Shown: piece after piece, positions 8,050 to 16,451 of the stretch
Numbering within the stretch: the first letter of the stretch is position 1
How the letters are laid out: the number at the start of each line of letters is the position of its first letter
IMG/VR virus record: IMGVR_UViG_3300037264_008423
Span: 124,001 to 188,000 of that record
Strand: one strand, 5' to 3'
Source of the DNA: a virus
Length of the DNA: 64,000 bases
Position numbers and translations under genes: made by a program
The notes under the pieces: generated by a model
Database searches by the model: none
What the model was told of the DNA's origin: nothing
Seen by the model: the letters and a program-made list of their open reading frames with translations, nothing else

Positions 8050-9375
8050 TCAGTAAGAATAGAAGGTGCCGTAGCTCTGCCAGCCGGTGCCGCCGTCCAG
8101 CAGCGTAATGCTGCCCAGGCTGTAGGAATTAAAATTGTCCCACGGAAATCCGGCGCTGGTTCCGGCCAAGCCCACCTGCGCGGCTTCATTGGGATAGGTG
8201 GTTCCGGCAAAGTATCGGGCATAAAAGGGTCCTGACCAGTTGGTGCCAAGAGCCAGCATGGCCGCGCTGCCGCTTTGATACTGGTCAAAAGTGTCGTCAT
8301 TGCCCACGGTGGTGCCATACCAGTCGTTGGACATGCCCAGGACCGAGCTATTGCTGTAGGTGCCGCCTGACGCGAGCCACGGCCCCGACCAGTTGGTGCC
8401 GCCGTCCAAGCTTCCGCTGACCACGGTCCCCAGGCTATACTGGTCAAAGGAGTCATCCACGCCGGAGCTGGTTCCGGCCAAGCCATAAGTGGTCACCACG
8501 TTGGAGATGCCTTGCAGCACGTAAGGTCCGCTGAAACCGGAGCCGGAGTTTAGGAGCGTGACGGGACCCGGAGCCTGGGACAGAAAGTCATCGAAGCCTC
8601 CGGCCAGAAAGGGGTAGCTGGGTTGAGGAGTTCCCGCGTCCGTATAGACATTGGCGCACACGGCGTAAAGCTCAAGCGGATACGCCTGGTTAGACCAGAA
8701 GATGCTCAAGGTGTCCAGCGCCCCGGTCAATTCGGTTAGTGTCAGAACTTGCGCGGTAGGAGCCGTCCAAGTTTGGCCGGATATGACGGGCGTCCCCATC
8801 TGATCCACGGCGTCCAGGAGATGGTCGGCCCGGTAATCTTCCGTGGCGGCGTTGGCGGGAAAGAAAACCGAGAAGGTGCATTGTCCTGTGGTTGGGTTTT
8901 TGAGTATGTCCAGAACAATAGGGCTGCGACGCTTTTTGATGCCGACCCCCGCGACCGCGAAAATCGGGGTGCTGGCGTGGGTAACCACGGCGGTGGTGTC
9001 CACCCCGTTGGCTGGATTGCGCCAGCGCCGGTAAAAGTTGCCGCTCGCGGCGGGAGAAAAATAGGGGTTGCCCGATCCGGCGAAGTAAGTCCAACTGCGC
9101 CCCGTGCCGCCCACCACAGAGCCGCACACACTGAGGCCGAGGGCGTGCTCGCACAAAATTTTGGACATCGTGTTGGATCGGCCACTGGTTAGCCCCAGGG
9201 TCAGCATTCCGTCATGGAAGGTGGTTGCCGCCGTGCTGCGAAACGCGATCAGCATGCCGATGCGCAAGCGCATCCAGTCGCCCAAGTGACCCAGGGGGCG
9301 GAGCCATTCCTCGCCGCCCAGCAGCAAGGCTTTGTCTGGCACGTAGTTGAAAAATCGGGTGATGATCTGCGCCAT
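8050..9375 (-). CDS. tail-appendage paralogue 5 with repeat-bearing C-terminal extension
   Basis: 441 residues from ATG 9375 (MAQIITRFFNYV). The first 235 residues are a full family member (LLLGGEEWLRPLGHLGDWMR; LSIFWSNQAYPLELYAVCAN). About 200 extra residues follow, made of degenerate repeats of the form D-D/N-x-F-x-x-Y-x-x-G followed by GGTNWSGP-like turns, e.g. DDSFDQYSLGTVVSGS, DDTFDQYQSGSAAM and WDNFNSYSLGSITLL. Related repeats occur in the gene at 10822-11736. It looks like a fusion of the ~230-residue base unit to a repeat domain that may extend the appendage. Confidence 0.7.
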   Translation of the reverse strand: MAQIITRFFNYVPDKALLLGGEEWLRPLGHLGDWMRLRIGMLIAFRSTAATTFHDGMLTLGLTSGRSNTMSKILCEHALGLSVCGSVVGGTGRSWTYFAGSGNPYFSPAASGNFYRRWRNPANGVDTTAVVTHASTPIFAVAGVGIKKRRSPIVLDILKNPTTGQCTFSVFFPANAATEDYRADHLLDAVDQMGTPVISGQTWTAPTAQVLTLTELTGALDTLSIFWSNQAYPLELYAVCANVYTDAGTPQPSYPFLAGGFDDFLSQAPGPVTLLNSGSGFSGPYVLQGISNVVTTYGLAGTSSGVDDSFDQYSLGTVVSGSLDGGTNWSGPWLASGGTYSNSSVLGMSNDWYGTTVGNDDTFDQYQSGSAAMLALGTNWSGPFYARYFAGTTYPNEAAQVGLAGTSAGFPWDNFNSYSLGSITLLDGGTGWQSYGTFYSY

Positions 9376-9379
9376 AGGG

Positions 9380-10084
9380 TTAATATACTCGATACACGGC
9401 CACGCCGTAGATTTCCACAGCCACGTCAAATCGGGTCCAGGAGATCGCCAGAGCGTTGAGCACGCCGGTGCTCTCGTTGAAGGCTCCGGCTTGGGGGCCA
9501 GCCGAGCAGGCTGATAGCGAGACGCTCCCCACGCGGGGCGCGGCGCTATACTGGGCCACGGCTTCCAGCAGATTTTCGTAGGTGAAGTCCAGCACCACCA
9601 GGGAGGCGCTCAGCGATCCGAAGGCGCTGACCGTGTAGTTGGGGCTTCCTTTGGTGATATCAACGATCCAGATGGACCGGCGCGAGAGGCTGCCACTCGT
9701 GGCTGCCGTATAATTGGGATTGCCGTTACCAGCAATATGCGTGGAGATGGAACCTTTGCGGTAGCGGTAGTAAGCCGCGCTCTGGAAGTAAGGATTGCCG
9801 GAGCCAGCAATGTAGGCCAGGGAGTAGGCACCGGCTGGTCCAAAGCCAAAGCCCAGGTAGTTAGGGCAGTTCCAGGACAGCATGCCATAGGGATGGTTGC
9901 AAAGCCCAAAACAAAAGTCGGCGGCGGAAATGGTCGCATTAGCATCGAAAGCCATAAGCAATCCGATCCGCAGCCGAGTCCAGCCAGATCCCACCGTCAG
10001 GGGCCGGACATACTCATCGTTGCGCAGCGCCAGGCAGTGCTGGCTGTTGCCGCTGAAAAATTTTTGGCTGAGGATAAGTGACAT
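9380..10084 (-). CDS. tail-appendage paralogue 6
   Basis: 234 residues from ATG 10084 (MSLILSQKFFSGN). N-terminal motif LALRNDEYVRPLTVGSGWTR and LRIGLLMAF; internal AYIAGSGNPYFQSAAYYRYR; C-terminal LAISWTRFDVAVEIYGVAVY. It lacks the extension of paralogue 5. Its stop lies 4 bases before that gene's ATG. Predicted virion appendage subunit. Confidence 0.7.
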   Translation of the reverse strand: MSLILSQKFFSGNSQHCLALRNDEYVRPLTVGSGWTRLRIGLLMAFDANATISAADFCFGLCNHPYGMLSWNCPNYLGFGFGPAGAYSLAYIAGSGNPYFQSAAYYRYRKGSISTHIAGNGNPNYTAATSGSLSRRSIWIVDITKGSPNYTVSAFGSLSASLVVLDFTYENLLEAVAQYSAAPRVGSVSLSACSAGPQAGAFNESTGVLNALAISWTRFDVAVEIYGVAVYRVY

Positions 10085-10085
10085 G

Positions 10086-10820
10086 TCAGTTGGTAAGATC
10101 CTGCCAGGTTGCGTAAACGGCTATCCCATAAACCTCCAAGGGCACTGCCGCGTTGGACCAGTAGAGGCTGATACTGTCCACGGGTCCGGTGGATTCGTTG
10201 AAGGCCATAAGTCCGCTATTGTAGGCCACGGCGATCACACTGCCACGCAGAGTCAAGGTGTTTAGCCGCGTTTGATGCACTCCTTCCAGCAGGTCGCTCA
10301 TGCTGTATTCGGTCCGCGCCTCGGCGATGCTGGTGGGAAAGTAAACGGAAGTGGTCCAGTTGGGCGACCCTTTGTAAATGTCCGTAAACATGAATCCGCG
10401 AAATCCCTGTCCCGCCACGGGGTGGTAGCGTGTCCCCCCGTCCGCCCCCGCGTTAAATATCGTGCTACCGCGTCTGCTTGCCACTCCTTTGGCCGCGATG
10501 GAGTAATAGGGTGGAGGACCCGTGTTATACACGGCAGTCGCGGCCCCGTAGTATTCCGTGGCAAGGGTGCCCCCGATCCAGTTGGCGGTGCTGTTGGACT
10601 TCATGCCTTGGGTGTCGTCAATGGGCGAAGCGGACGCGCAGACCCCCAGGCCGTGGCGAGTGATGCTAAAGTTGCCGGAACCCTGGATGGCGTAAAGGAT
10701 GCCAATCCTGATCTTGTTCCAGCCGTTATCCCACTCCAGCTTGCGGACAAATTCCTCGTTGGTCAGGGTGAAGTAAGGATTCACCCCGTCACCAAACGTT
10801 CTGGTAGCAAACGATGACAT
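10086..10820 (-). CDS. tail-appendage paralogue 7 (first of the array)
   Basis: 244 residues from ATG 10820. Family N-terminus (YFTLTNEEFVRKLEWDNGW then KIRIGILYA) and C-terminus (ISLYWSNAAVPLEVYGIAVY). AGGAG lies about 12 bases upstream of its ATG, one of the few Shine-Dalgarno-like matches in the window, though the spacing is long. It directly follows the fibre gene at 10822 with one base between them, so the array appears to be transcribed as the downstream half of the fibre operon. Confidence 0.7.
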   Translation of the reverse strand: MSSFATRTFGDGVNPYFTLTNEEFVRKLEWDNGWNKIRIGILYAIQGSGNFSITRHGLGVCASASPIDDTQGMKSNSTANWIGGTLATEYYGAATAVYNTGPPPYYSIAAKGVASRRGSTIFNAGADGGTRYHPVAGQGFRGFMFTDIYKGSPNWTTSVYFPTSIAEARTEYSMSDLLEGVHQTRLNTLTLRGSVIAVAYNSGLMAFNESTGPVDSISLYWSNAAVPLEVYGIAVYATWQDLTN

Positions 10821-10821
10821 A

Positions 10822-11736
10822 CTATAAAATAGCTCCTGTGCTGGACCAACCCGCTCCCGCGTCGATGTAACCGGGCGTTACCGATCCGTCCGCGTAGGCG
10901 ATCAGGCTGTCCTCGGCCTTGTGCAGAGCCACGGTTCCCGCCGTCCAGGCGGCGCTCCAGTAGGTGCCGCTGTTTAAGGTTCCAGGGGCCAATACCGGCC
11001 CATAGACAGTGCCATAAGTGGTGTAGGCTACCAGCGTGTCCGTGGCCACGAAGCTCAGGGGAGAGTTAAGCGGGTCAGACACCGGGCCGTTAATGCTGGC
11101 GGTGCCATACCAGTGGCTCATTAAGCCCAGTTCGCCTAGTCCACCGGTGGGTCCGTCCGCGTAGTGCTCAAATGTTTCGATGCCGTAGGCGGAGTCGCCA
11201 AAGGCGCAAATGAGACCGTTTTGGATTTGGACGGCCAGATCCGCCCGGTTGGAATTGGGAATTTGAGCCAGGTAAATCGTGTGCGTGCCCGTGCCAGCCA
11301 GCCCTAGCGTGGTGCCCAGCCAAGCCAGGACAAAGGAGTTGAGCAGCGTGCCTTGAACGGCCAGCGCGAAAGCGGCATTGGCCCCGGAAGTGCCGCTCGT
11401 AGCGATATGGTTGACCTGGCTGACGCCGGTGGTGCCGTTCCAGGCGGTTGTCAAGGCGGTGACGGCCACGTTATTGGTGGTGGGATCGAAGCTAGTGACC
11501 TCGGTCCAGTTGCCGTTGAGCGTTCCGCCCACCAGCCGAAACTCCTGCTGGGTGATCGAGACGTAGCAGGTCATGCCCTCGGCGCGGCGCTCGGCGGAAA
11601 TTCCATCGCGGTCCGCCAAGGTTTGGACTGTGTGGTGTCCGCCCCGGATCTCGCTTGTGTCCGCTACCGGAAACGTATTGACGGTGTTACCGGTGGTGAC
11701 TTTCGCTGCTAAAATTGTTCCAGGAATCGCGGCCAT
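10822..11736 (-). CDS. tail fibre protein with conserved N-terminal RGG...LADRD domain
   Basis: 304 residues from ATG 11736. Residues about 28-78 contain EIRGGHHTVQTLADRDGISA then RRAEGMTCYV and FRLVGGTLNGNWTE, a domain I know from the appendage proteins of many myoviruses. Residues 90-150 carry TAWNGTTGVSQVNHIATSGT, repeated in the long fibre gene at 13530-14957. The C-terminal third has repeats of the type found in paralogue 5 (IETFEHYADGP, EDSLIAYADGSVTP, AGAGWSS). The protein is thus a mosaic of three module types that are all found elsewhere in this operon. Confidence 0.7.
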   Translation of the reverse strand: MAAIPGTILAAKVTTGNTVNTFPVADTSEIRGGHHTVQTLADRDGISAERRAEGMTCYVSITQQEFRLVGGTLNGNWTEVTSFDPTTNNVAVTALTTAWNGTTGVSQVNHIATSGTSGANAAFALAVQGTLLNSFVLAWLGTTLGLAGTGTHTIYLAQIPNSNRADLAVQIQNGLICAFGDSAYGIETFEHYADGPTGGLGELGLMSHWYGTASINGPVSDPLNSPLSFVATDTLVAYTTYGTVYGPVLAPGTLNSGTYWSAAWTAGTVALHKAEDSLIAYADGSVTPGYIDAGAGWSSTGAIL

Positions 11737-11737
11737 A

Positions 11738-12778
11738 TCAGCTTACGACAATTTGATAAGTTCCGGTCAGCAGGTTATCGGACCGATACAGGTTATAGCT
11801 GCTTGCGTAACCGGAAGCATTGGTAAAGGAAATAACCGTCAAAGTCCAGGCGGTATTGGGCAGCCCGTTGACCGTGAACGTGGCCGCGCCCCAGGCCGCT
11901 GGATAAGCAAAGTAAACATACTCGGCGGCTGCTGTGAGGGTCCGGCTCTGGCTCCGGCTGCTGGCAAATTCGCCGTTCAGGGCGATGATTTGCGCGTCAT
12001 TCAAGGTGGATTGGTTGGAGACGCCCCAGTAACGCTTGTTACTGAAGCTGATGCTGGTATTGCCGTTGACGGGAGTGGTGCCATCCGTGGCGCTGAGTGT
12101 GTAGGTCCGGTTCGCGGTCCAGGTTCCCGCGTCCGCGTAGCTGCGCTGGGCTACAGGGAGCACCCCGATGCCCTGGTTGATCGACTGACCGGTGACATCC
12201 TTGTTGAACACCCAGTTGAGCGTGACACTGCTGACCGTTTGGCCAATTTCCACCGTGCCGACTGTATTTGTAAACGAAGTCAACTGGAGCGGCACGTAGA
12301 GCAGGTAATTGAGCGCGGCGGCCACGTTCGGGTAATCGAGGCTGGAATAAGGAACATCAACGGCGGAAATCTGGTTGGTTCCGGTGCCGAAGTCAACGTG
12401 GTTGAGATGGACGGTCCGGTCCTCGTCGCGGATGTAGTCCAGCGATCCGACCATCTGGTAAGTGGTCCAGGCCAAGTTGCTGCCGGAGACCGCGATGCTT
12501 TCCACGGCGGCGATCTCGGCCCGGATCTCGACAAAAGGATCGGCGGGTCCCTGGCTGATCATGGCCAGGGCGGACCAGTAGTCGGAATGGTTGCCTTCCG
12601 GGGCGGTGCCGGATACCGAGATTAAGGCAATGTATTTGGCTCCCTGGAAATCAATGGCATCGCGGGGACTATAGGTGCCTGAGTCGGCGTAGGTGCCGCG
12701 CAAGCGCAACTCGGACTCGGCCACGACGGTGCGCCGGTAAAGATGATCCGCGTATGCATATTGGTTTAGAGACGCCAT
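11738..12778 (-). CDS. modular tail fibre protein
   Basis: 346 residues from ATG 12778 (MASLNQYAYADHLYRRT). The first 75 residues are homologous to the N-terminus of the long fibre gene at 13530-14957 (RGTYADSGTYSPRDAIDFQG aligns with RGTWAPGTLYAPPWESVSHG). Residues 190-240 contain VTLNWVFNKDVTGQSINQGI, and the last 100 residues contain KRYWGVSNQSTLNDAQI and YVYFAYPAAWGAATFTVNGL. These C-terminal modules are widespread in tail appendages of T4-like and other phages. Probably a trimeric fibre or baseplate appendage. No chaperone or protease domain is visible. Confidence 0.75.
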   Translation of the reverse strand: MASLNQYAYADHLYRRTVVAESELRLRGTYADSGTYSPRDAIDFQGAKYIALISVSGTAPEGNHSDYWSALAMISQGPADPFVEIRAEIAAVESIAVSGSNLAWTTYQMVGSLDYIRDEDRTVHLNHVDFGTGTNQISAVDVPYSSLDYPNVAAALNYLLYVPLQLTSFTNTVGTVEIGQTVSSVTLNWVFNKDVTGQSINQGIGVLPVAQRSYADAGTWTANRTYTLSATDGTTPVNGNTSISFSNKRYWGVSNQSTLNDAQIIALNGEFASSRSQSRTLTAAAEYVYFAYPAAWGAATFTVNGLPNTAWTLTVISFTNASGYASSYNLYRSDNLLTGTYQIVVS

Positions 12779-12795
12779 CACTTTACTTACATGGA

Positions 12796-13533
12796 TTAAG
12801 GTGGTTGTGAAACCCTGCCGATGACCTGGCCTGTGCGTGTCTGAGTGAGTCCGCCCACGGTTTCTGTCCAAGCGCCCGTCAGAGCGCCGCCCGTGGGCGC
12901 GTCATTCATGGGGCAAAAGAGTAACAGGTTAGCGAGTTCAATGGTAGGAGGAAGATTTCTTGCGCCTGTGGCCAGGGAGAGGATTTGCGCGTCGGATAGC
13001 TGTTTATTCCAGATGGCAGCGTCGCACATGTAGCCGGAAAAATTAACAGTAGTGCTGCCGTTGTCCACGGCAATCCACCAATCATTGCCGCTTCCCCATA
13101 AGGTTGTAATGGGAGAGGGGGTGCCCTCTTGCGCGCCATTCACGTAAAGCCGCATCTGACCTCCATTTTTGGCGCTCACCGTCACATGATACCAGGTATT
13201 TACGGCGACTACAGTCGTGCCATAGACGTTCTTTACGCTGCCATCGTAGGTGTAGGCAATCCAGTTAGTCGCGCCGTTTTGGTGCATCGCGTGGGACCAC
13301 CCGCTGCTAGGGTCGCCCCCGCTGCGCGTAAAAATACCGGCATTATTCAAAACTTGGGCCGGTCTTAGCCACGCGGCCAGTGTGTATTCCGTGGGAGTGG
13401 CCGTCATACCGCCGCCGAAAAAGCGAGTGTAAACAGATCCACTAAAGTCATATACCCGGCTTTCGGCCACGGGCGCTGCTGCCGCTCTGGCCAGGGAGCC
13501 GACAAAAGAAGGATTACGCAGGCTTAAGCTCAT
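12796..13533 (-). CDS. LamG/concanavalin-like lectin appendage protein
   Basis: 245 residues from ATG 13533, overlapping the upstream stop (ATGA). Residues 25-190 are a LamG-like jelly roll: YTLAAWLRPAQVLNNAGIFT, VNTWYHVTVSAKNGGQMRLY, then VNGAQEG and DAAIWNKQLSDAQILSL are the hallmark strands. Such domains bind carbohydrate. In a tail operon the natural inference is a receptor- or glycan-binding subunit. Confidence 0.8.
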   Translation of the reverse strand: MSLSLRNPSFVGSLARAAAAPVAESRVYDFSGSVYTRFFGGGMTATPTEYTLAAWLRPAQVLNNAGIFTRSGGDPSSGWSHAMHQNGATNWIAYTYDGSVKNVYGTTVVAVNTWYHVTVSAKNGGQMRLYVNGAQEGTPSPITTLWGSGNDWWIAVDNGSTTVNFSGYMCDAAIWNKQLSDAQILSLATGARNLPPTIELANLLLFCPMNDAPTGGALTGAWTETVGGLTQTRTGQVIGRVSQPP

Positions 13534-14957
13534 GCTTCGGACGTGGGAGCGCCAATTAAACTAACGGGAGCGTCATTGATACAGGTGAGCGCGAGGAGCA
13601 CGTCTTTAGTGTAAATCTGGCTGGGGGGAGTGGTTCCAAACCACTTGGTGGAGGCAATCTCTCCGCCCATGTAAAGCGGATGAACCACGTCATCCGCTTG
13701 CAGTATCACCGCGATTTCCGCGCCTTTACGGTAGTTTGTGCCGCTGACGGTCAGCGCGCCATTGACGCTCATCTGCTGGTAGGCGGGACCGGTAAAATTG
13801 GCGTAGAGGGTGCCAGCATACCCGGTGGTTCCCACGCCGACAATGGTATTGGGCACGACCAAGTTGCCGGTCATAGTGCCTCCCGCCGAGAAATTCGGCG
13901 AGCTGTTCTGACTGCTGTATGCCAGCCAGGCCAGGTTGCTGCCGGTGGTCGCTAGATTAAAAGCGTTGGTGCCCACGTTGGTGCCGATGGCGGCTAAGCT
14001 GTAGGCGGACTGGGCGAGACCGCGCGCGGTATTGTCCACGCCAGCCTCCGTTAGAGTGCCAATCCAGGTAATGGCCAGGTTTGCAAGCGCGGTTCCCGCC
14101 ACGGCTATGGGATGGGTCTGGTCCACGCCTGCGGTGCCAGATTGCGCCAGGTCATAGGCGCTCTGCGCCAGACTCAAAGCCGTTCCGCTGCCGCCACTGG
14201 CCGCCAGGGCATAGGCTTGTTCGGCGCGGTTACTGCCTGCTTCAGCCAGCACGTAGGCGGTGGTGCCCACGTTGGTGCCGATGGCCGCCAGATCATAGGC
14301 GCTCTGCGCCAAGGAGCGTGCCAGGCTGTCCACGCCGGAAGCGGCGAGGGTGCCGATCCAGGTGATCGCCAAGCCAGCCAGGTTTGTGCCGGTTTCCGCG
14401 ATAGGATACACCTGTTGAACGCCAGAAGTTCCATTCCAAGCCGTCTGGAGAGCCTGGTAGGCGGTTTGGTCGGCGGCTAGCGATGTGGTGAACGCTCCAT
14501 TGGCTAGGATTGTGGCGGTGTCGGCGCTGCTTTGGGCGTTGGTCCCGGCGTAGTAGGCGGCCAGCGCCAGGTTTGTTCCCGCTGCCGCGATCATCAGGGC
14601 GGTGTCGGCGGTTTCCGTGCCGGTTTGGGCCAGAGCCAGCGCCTCGTCCGCGACCGCTTGCGCCTCGGCGGCGGCGTTGGTTCCCGCTACGGCCAGCGCG
14701 TAGGCTTTTTCTTCGACGGTGGGAACGACCGTTTCTTTGAAGAGGACCAACTGCGCCCACATGCGCTGGCGCACAATGGCGCTGGGTGCGCTGTTGGTGC
14801 TGGCGACGATAGAAACGTAGTAGGCCCCGCCGTGAGATACCGATTCCCACGGTGGAGCGTAAAGAGTGCCTGGTGCCCACGTGCCGCGCCAGTTTAACTC
14901 TCCGTCAGACACATAAGTCGTGGTGCGACTTAAATTGCTATAGGCATAAACCGCCAT
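13530..14957 (-). CDS. long alanine-rich tail fibre with 99-residue tandem repeat
   Basis: 475 residues from ATG 14957. The N-terminal 75 residues form the attachment-like domain shared with the fibre at 11738-12778. Residues 80-350 are Ala/Gly/Thr-rich with a short A-x-x-G-T/S-N periodicity. They include a tandem duplication: the segments starting at residue 179 (GVQQVYPIAETGTNLAGLAI) and 278 (GVDQTHPIAVAGTALANLAI) are 99 residues apart and match along about 70 residues. GGTMTGNL near residue 360, a motif common in phage fibres, begins a beta-rich tip. Alanine-rich shaft plus tip is the expected plan for a trimeric tail fibre. It is the first gene of the appendage operon. Confidence 0.75.
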   Translation of the reverse strand: MAVYAYSNLSRTTTYVSDGELNWRGTWAPGTLYAPPWESVSHGGAYYVSIVASTNSAPSAIVRQRMWAQLVLFKETVVPTVEEKAYALAVAGTNAAAEAQAVADEALALAQTGTETADTALMIAAAGTNLALAAYYAGTNAQSSADTATILANGAFTTSLAADQTAYQALQTAWNGTSGVQQVYPIAETGTNLAGLAITWIGTLAASGVDSLARSLAQSAYDLAAIGTNVGTTAYVLAEAGSNRAEQAYALAASGGSGTALSLAQSAYDLAQSGTAGVDQTHPIAVAGTALANLAITWIGTLTEAGVDNTARGLAQSAYSLAAIGTNVGTNAFNLATTGSNLAWLAYSSQNSSPNFSAGGTMTGNLVVPNTIVGVGTTGYAGTLYANFTGPAYQQMSVNGALTVSGTNYRKGAEIAVILQADDVVHPLYMGGEIASTKWFGTTPPSQIYTKDVLLALTCINDAPVSLIGAPTSEA

Positions 14958-14978
14958 GCCCTAATTACGTTTCAATCC

Positions 14979-15005
14979 GCGCCCCGCATTTTTTGACCGG
15001 GGCGC
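14979..15005. repeat. GC-rich hairpin between operons
   Basis: GCGCCCC (14979-14985) pairs with GGGGCGC (14999-15005) around a 13-base loop that contains six T. It lies between the stop at 15008 and the ATG at 14957 of the fibre gene. On the minus strand no U-run follows the stem, so intrinsic termination is doubtful. It may mark the boundary of the fibre operon. Confidence 0.4.
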
Positions 15006-15007
15006 GC

Positions 15008-15610
15008 TTACGGCGGGGAGGAAACGGTTAGGCTGGTGTCTGATTTAAGCTCGGCTTCCATGTGTTCCAACGCTAGGCTAAACTGCTCCGCCAAGTAGGG
15101 GACCTGGGCGTTGAAGATGGAAATCGGGTTTTCGGCTAGCGTGGAAAATTCGGCGCGGTCCGCCTTATTGACGTTGGGTTTGGCCTGAAGCTCCTTGGCG
15201 ATGGTCAGAAGCTTAACACACCCTTCGGTCAGATCGCACATTTGTAAACGAAACTTTTCCACGATCTCCTCACGTAAGGTGGTCTCCTGATCGTAAGGTT
15301 CAATTTGTTTGCCGTCGCGATGGTTGATGGTGCAGGGCACTCCGTTACCGTGGTTCAACGAGCAAAACAACTGGGCAAATTGCAGGGGGGTGAGCGTAAG
15401 ACTGAGAATGCGCTTGCGTTCGTGGTAATAGCGTTTCTTAGTCATAGGGTCTTGCACCATTTCCGCTTCGCTGATTTCCAACGAGACGCGACTGTGAACT
15501 GGCATGGTGCTGCCGAAAACCCGCTCGCTTGTGCCTGTGCTTCGGGCCACGGAAATGAGAGCGAAAGAGGGATGGCTAATGTTGTTGTCTTTTCCTTTGT
15601 CTTTTTTCAT
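15008..15610 (-). CDS. conserved phage protein (GVPCT motif)
   Basis: About 200 residues from ATG 15610; an alternative ATG at 15652 would overlap the small upstream gene more. It contains FGSTMPVHSRVSLEISEAEM, then LSLTLTPLQFAQLFCSLNHG and NGVPCTINHRDG. This series of strands ending in G-V-P-C-T is shared by small early proteins of many siphophages and myophages, but I know of no assigned function. The second half is a long helical region (LREEIVEKFRLQMCDLTEGC). Confidence 0.6.
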   Translation of the reverse strand: MKKDKGKDNNISHPSFALISVARSTGTSERVFGSTMPVHSRVSLEISEAEMVQDPMTKKRYYHERKRILSLTLTPLQFAQLFCSLNHGNGVPCTINHRDGKQIEPYDQETTLREEIVEKFRLQMCDLTEGCVKLLTIAKELQAKPNVNKADRAEFSTLAENPISIFNAQVPYLAEQFSLALEHMEAELKSDTSLTVSSPP

Positions 15611-15767
15611 AGTTTTGGTGTCTTTTTTCAAACTTGGCGCGCGGCAGGGCATCGGTGTCAGCCAGGGTCGAGCAAAGGACCACTTTTCCGGTGTGAAGCT
15701 GGACCGCGTAGGGGGCTTGGGAGGCGCTCAGGCCGTCCTTTCCTAGTTTGGGCAGGTCAAAGGGCAT
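15576..15767 (-). CDS. small hypothetical protein
   Basis: 63 residues from ATG 15767, starting MPFDLPKLGKDGLSASQAPY and ending in a Lys/Arg/Gln-rich tail that overlaps the first 35 bases of the next gene in another frame. The N-terminal half has normal, non-repetitive composition, and the position between two minus-strand genes leaves no other coding option, so I keep it at moderate confidence. Confidence 0.45.
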   Translation of the reverse strand: MPFDLPKLGKDGLSASQAPYAVQLHTGKVVLCSTLADTDALPRAKFEKRHQNYEKRQRKRQQH

Positions 15768-15794
15768 AGGTTTGTAATGTAAATAAGTTTAACT

Positions 15795-16163
15795 CTAATC
15801 CTGATCAGTGGATTCCTCCTGTTCGCTGACTTCTTCGGCACGACTCGCATGCCATTTGATCCAGCGATCAATCGCCCTGGGGCAGGCGGTGCCTTTGATT
15901 TGGTAGCAAATGCTCGGCACCCGGTTATAGATGAAGATGACCAGCTCGGCCAAACTGGCCAAAGCATCCTTGTCGGCTCTCCCCACCGCCTCAAACAGGT
16001 TATTGGACAGAACTGCGCGCAGAAAGTGGCCTGGTCCTGCGCCATGCTGGACGTAGTTGTAGAGTCCCCGCAGAACATGGACCGGGATGTGGCTATACTG
16101 CTCATGCCCGGTTGCGTGGATGTAGTCTATTTCAATTTCAATTTTAATGTCGGTGAGTTTCAT
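15795..16163 (-). CDS. conserved small phage protein (GLYNYVQHG...FLRAVLSNNL)
   Basis: 122 residues from ATG 16163. It contains IPVHVLRGLYNYVQHGAGPG then HFLRAVLSNNLFEAVGRADK and VIFIYNRVPSICY. The pattern G-L-x-x-Y-V/I-x-x-G-x-x-P-G-x-F-L-x-A-V-L-S-N-x-L-x-x-A-x-x-R-A-D is a very common small phage protein found in early regions. It is soluble and helical. The biochemical role is not known to me. Confidence 0.7.
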   Translation of the reverse strand: MKLTDIKIEIEIDYIHATGHEQYSHIPVHVLRGLYNYVQHGAGPGHFLRAVLSNNLFEAVGRADKDALASLAELVIFIYNRVPSICYQIKGTACPRAIDRWIKWHASRAEEVSEQEESTDQD

Positions 16164-16175
16164 GAGAGCGGCTGG

Positions 16176-16418
16176 CTAGCGGTAAACGATGACCACGGTG
16201 ACGGTATCAGGGTTGGCGGAACTGGCAATGCCCTGGTTGGCAATAGTGGATAGCGCCTCCAAGACCTGGAGTTTTTCCTCGCGGCTGAGGCAGTGGACCG
16301 TGCAAAAGATCTTGTCCGTCAGGGCTTCGTAAGTGACGTGAGGCTGGCAGTTCAGTGTGCCCAGGCTGGCCTGAACCAGCGCGATAGCGGCGAGCTGTTG
16401 GGGTGTGGCGTTTAACAT
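16176..16418 (-). CDS. small hypothetical protein
   Basis: 80 residues from ATG 16418, beginning MLNATPQQLAAIALVQASLG and ending in a beta strand (DTVTVVIVYR). It looks like a small alpha/beta fold without a recognisable motif. It sits in the run of small early genes between the conserved 122-residue protein and the Arg-rich protein at 16452. Confidence 0.55.
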   Translation of the reverse strand: MLNATPQQLAAIALVQASLGTLNCQPHVTYEALTDKIFCTVHCLSREEKLQVLEALSTIANQGIASSANPDTVTVVIVYR

Positions 16419-16451
16419 AGTTCAATCGGGTGTTCGCAGTTTCTTTACATT

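Noticed and set aside
7280-8056. 258-codon open frame on the plus strand
   Set aside because: Antisense to appendage paralogues 3 and 4, whose conserved motifs show the true coding strand.
14979-15005. Rho-independent terminator
   Set aside because: The stem is GC-rich, but no U-run follows it on the strand that is transcribed; kept only as a hairpin.
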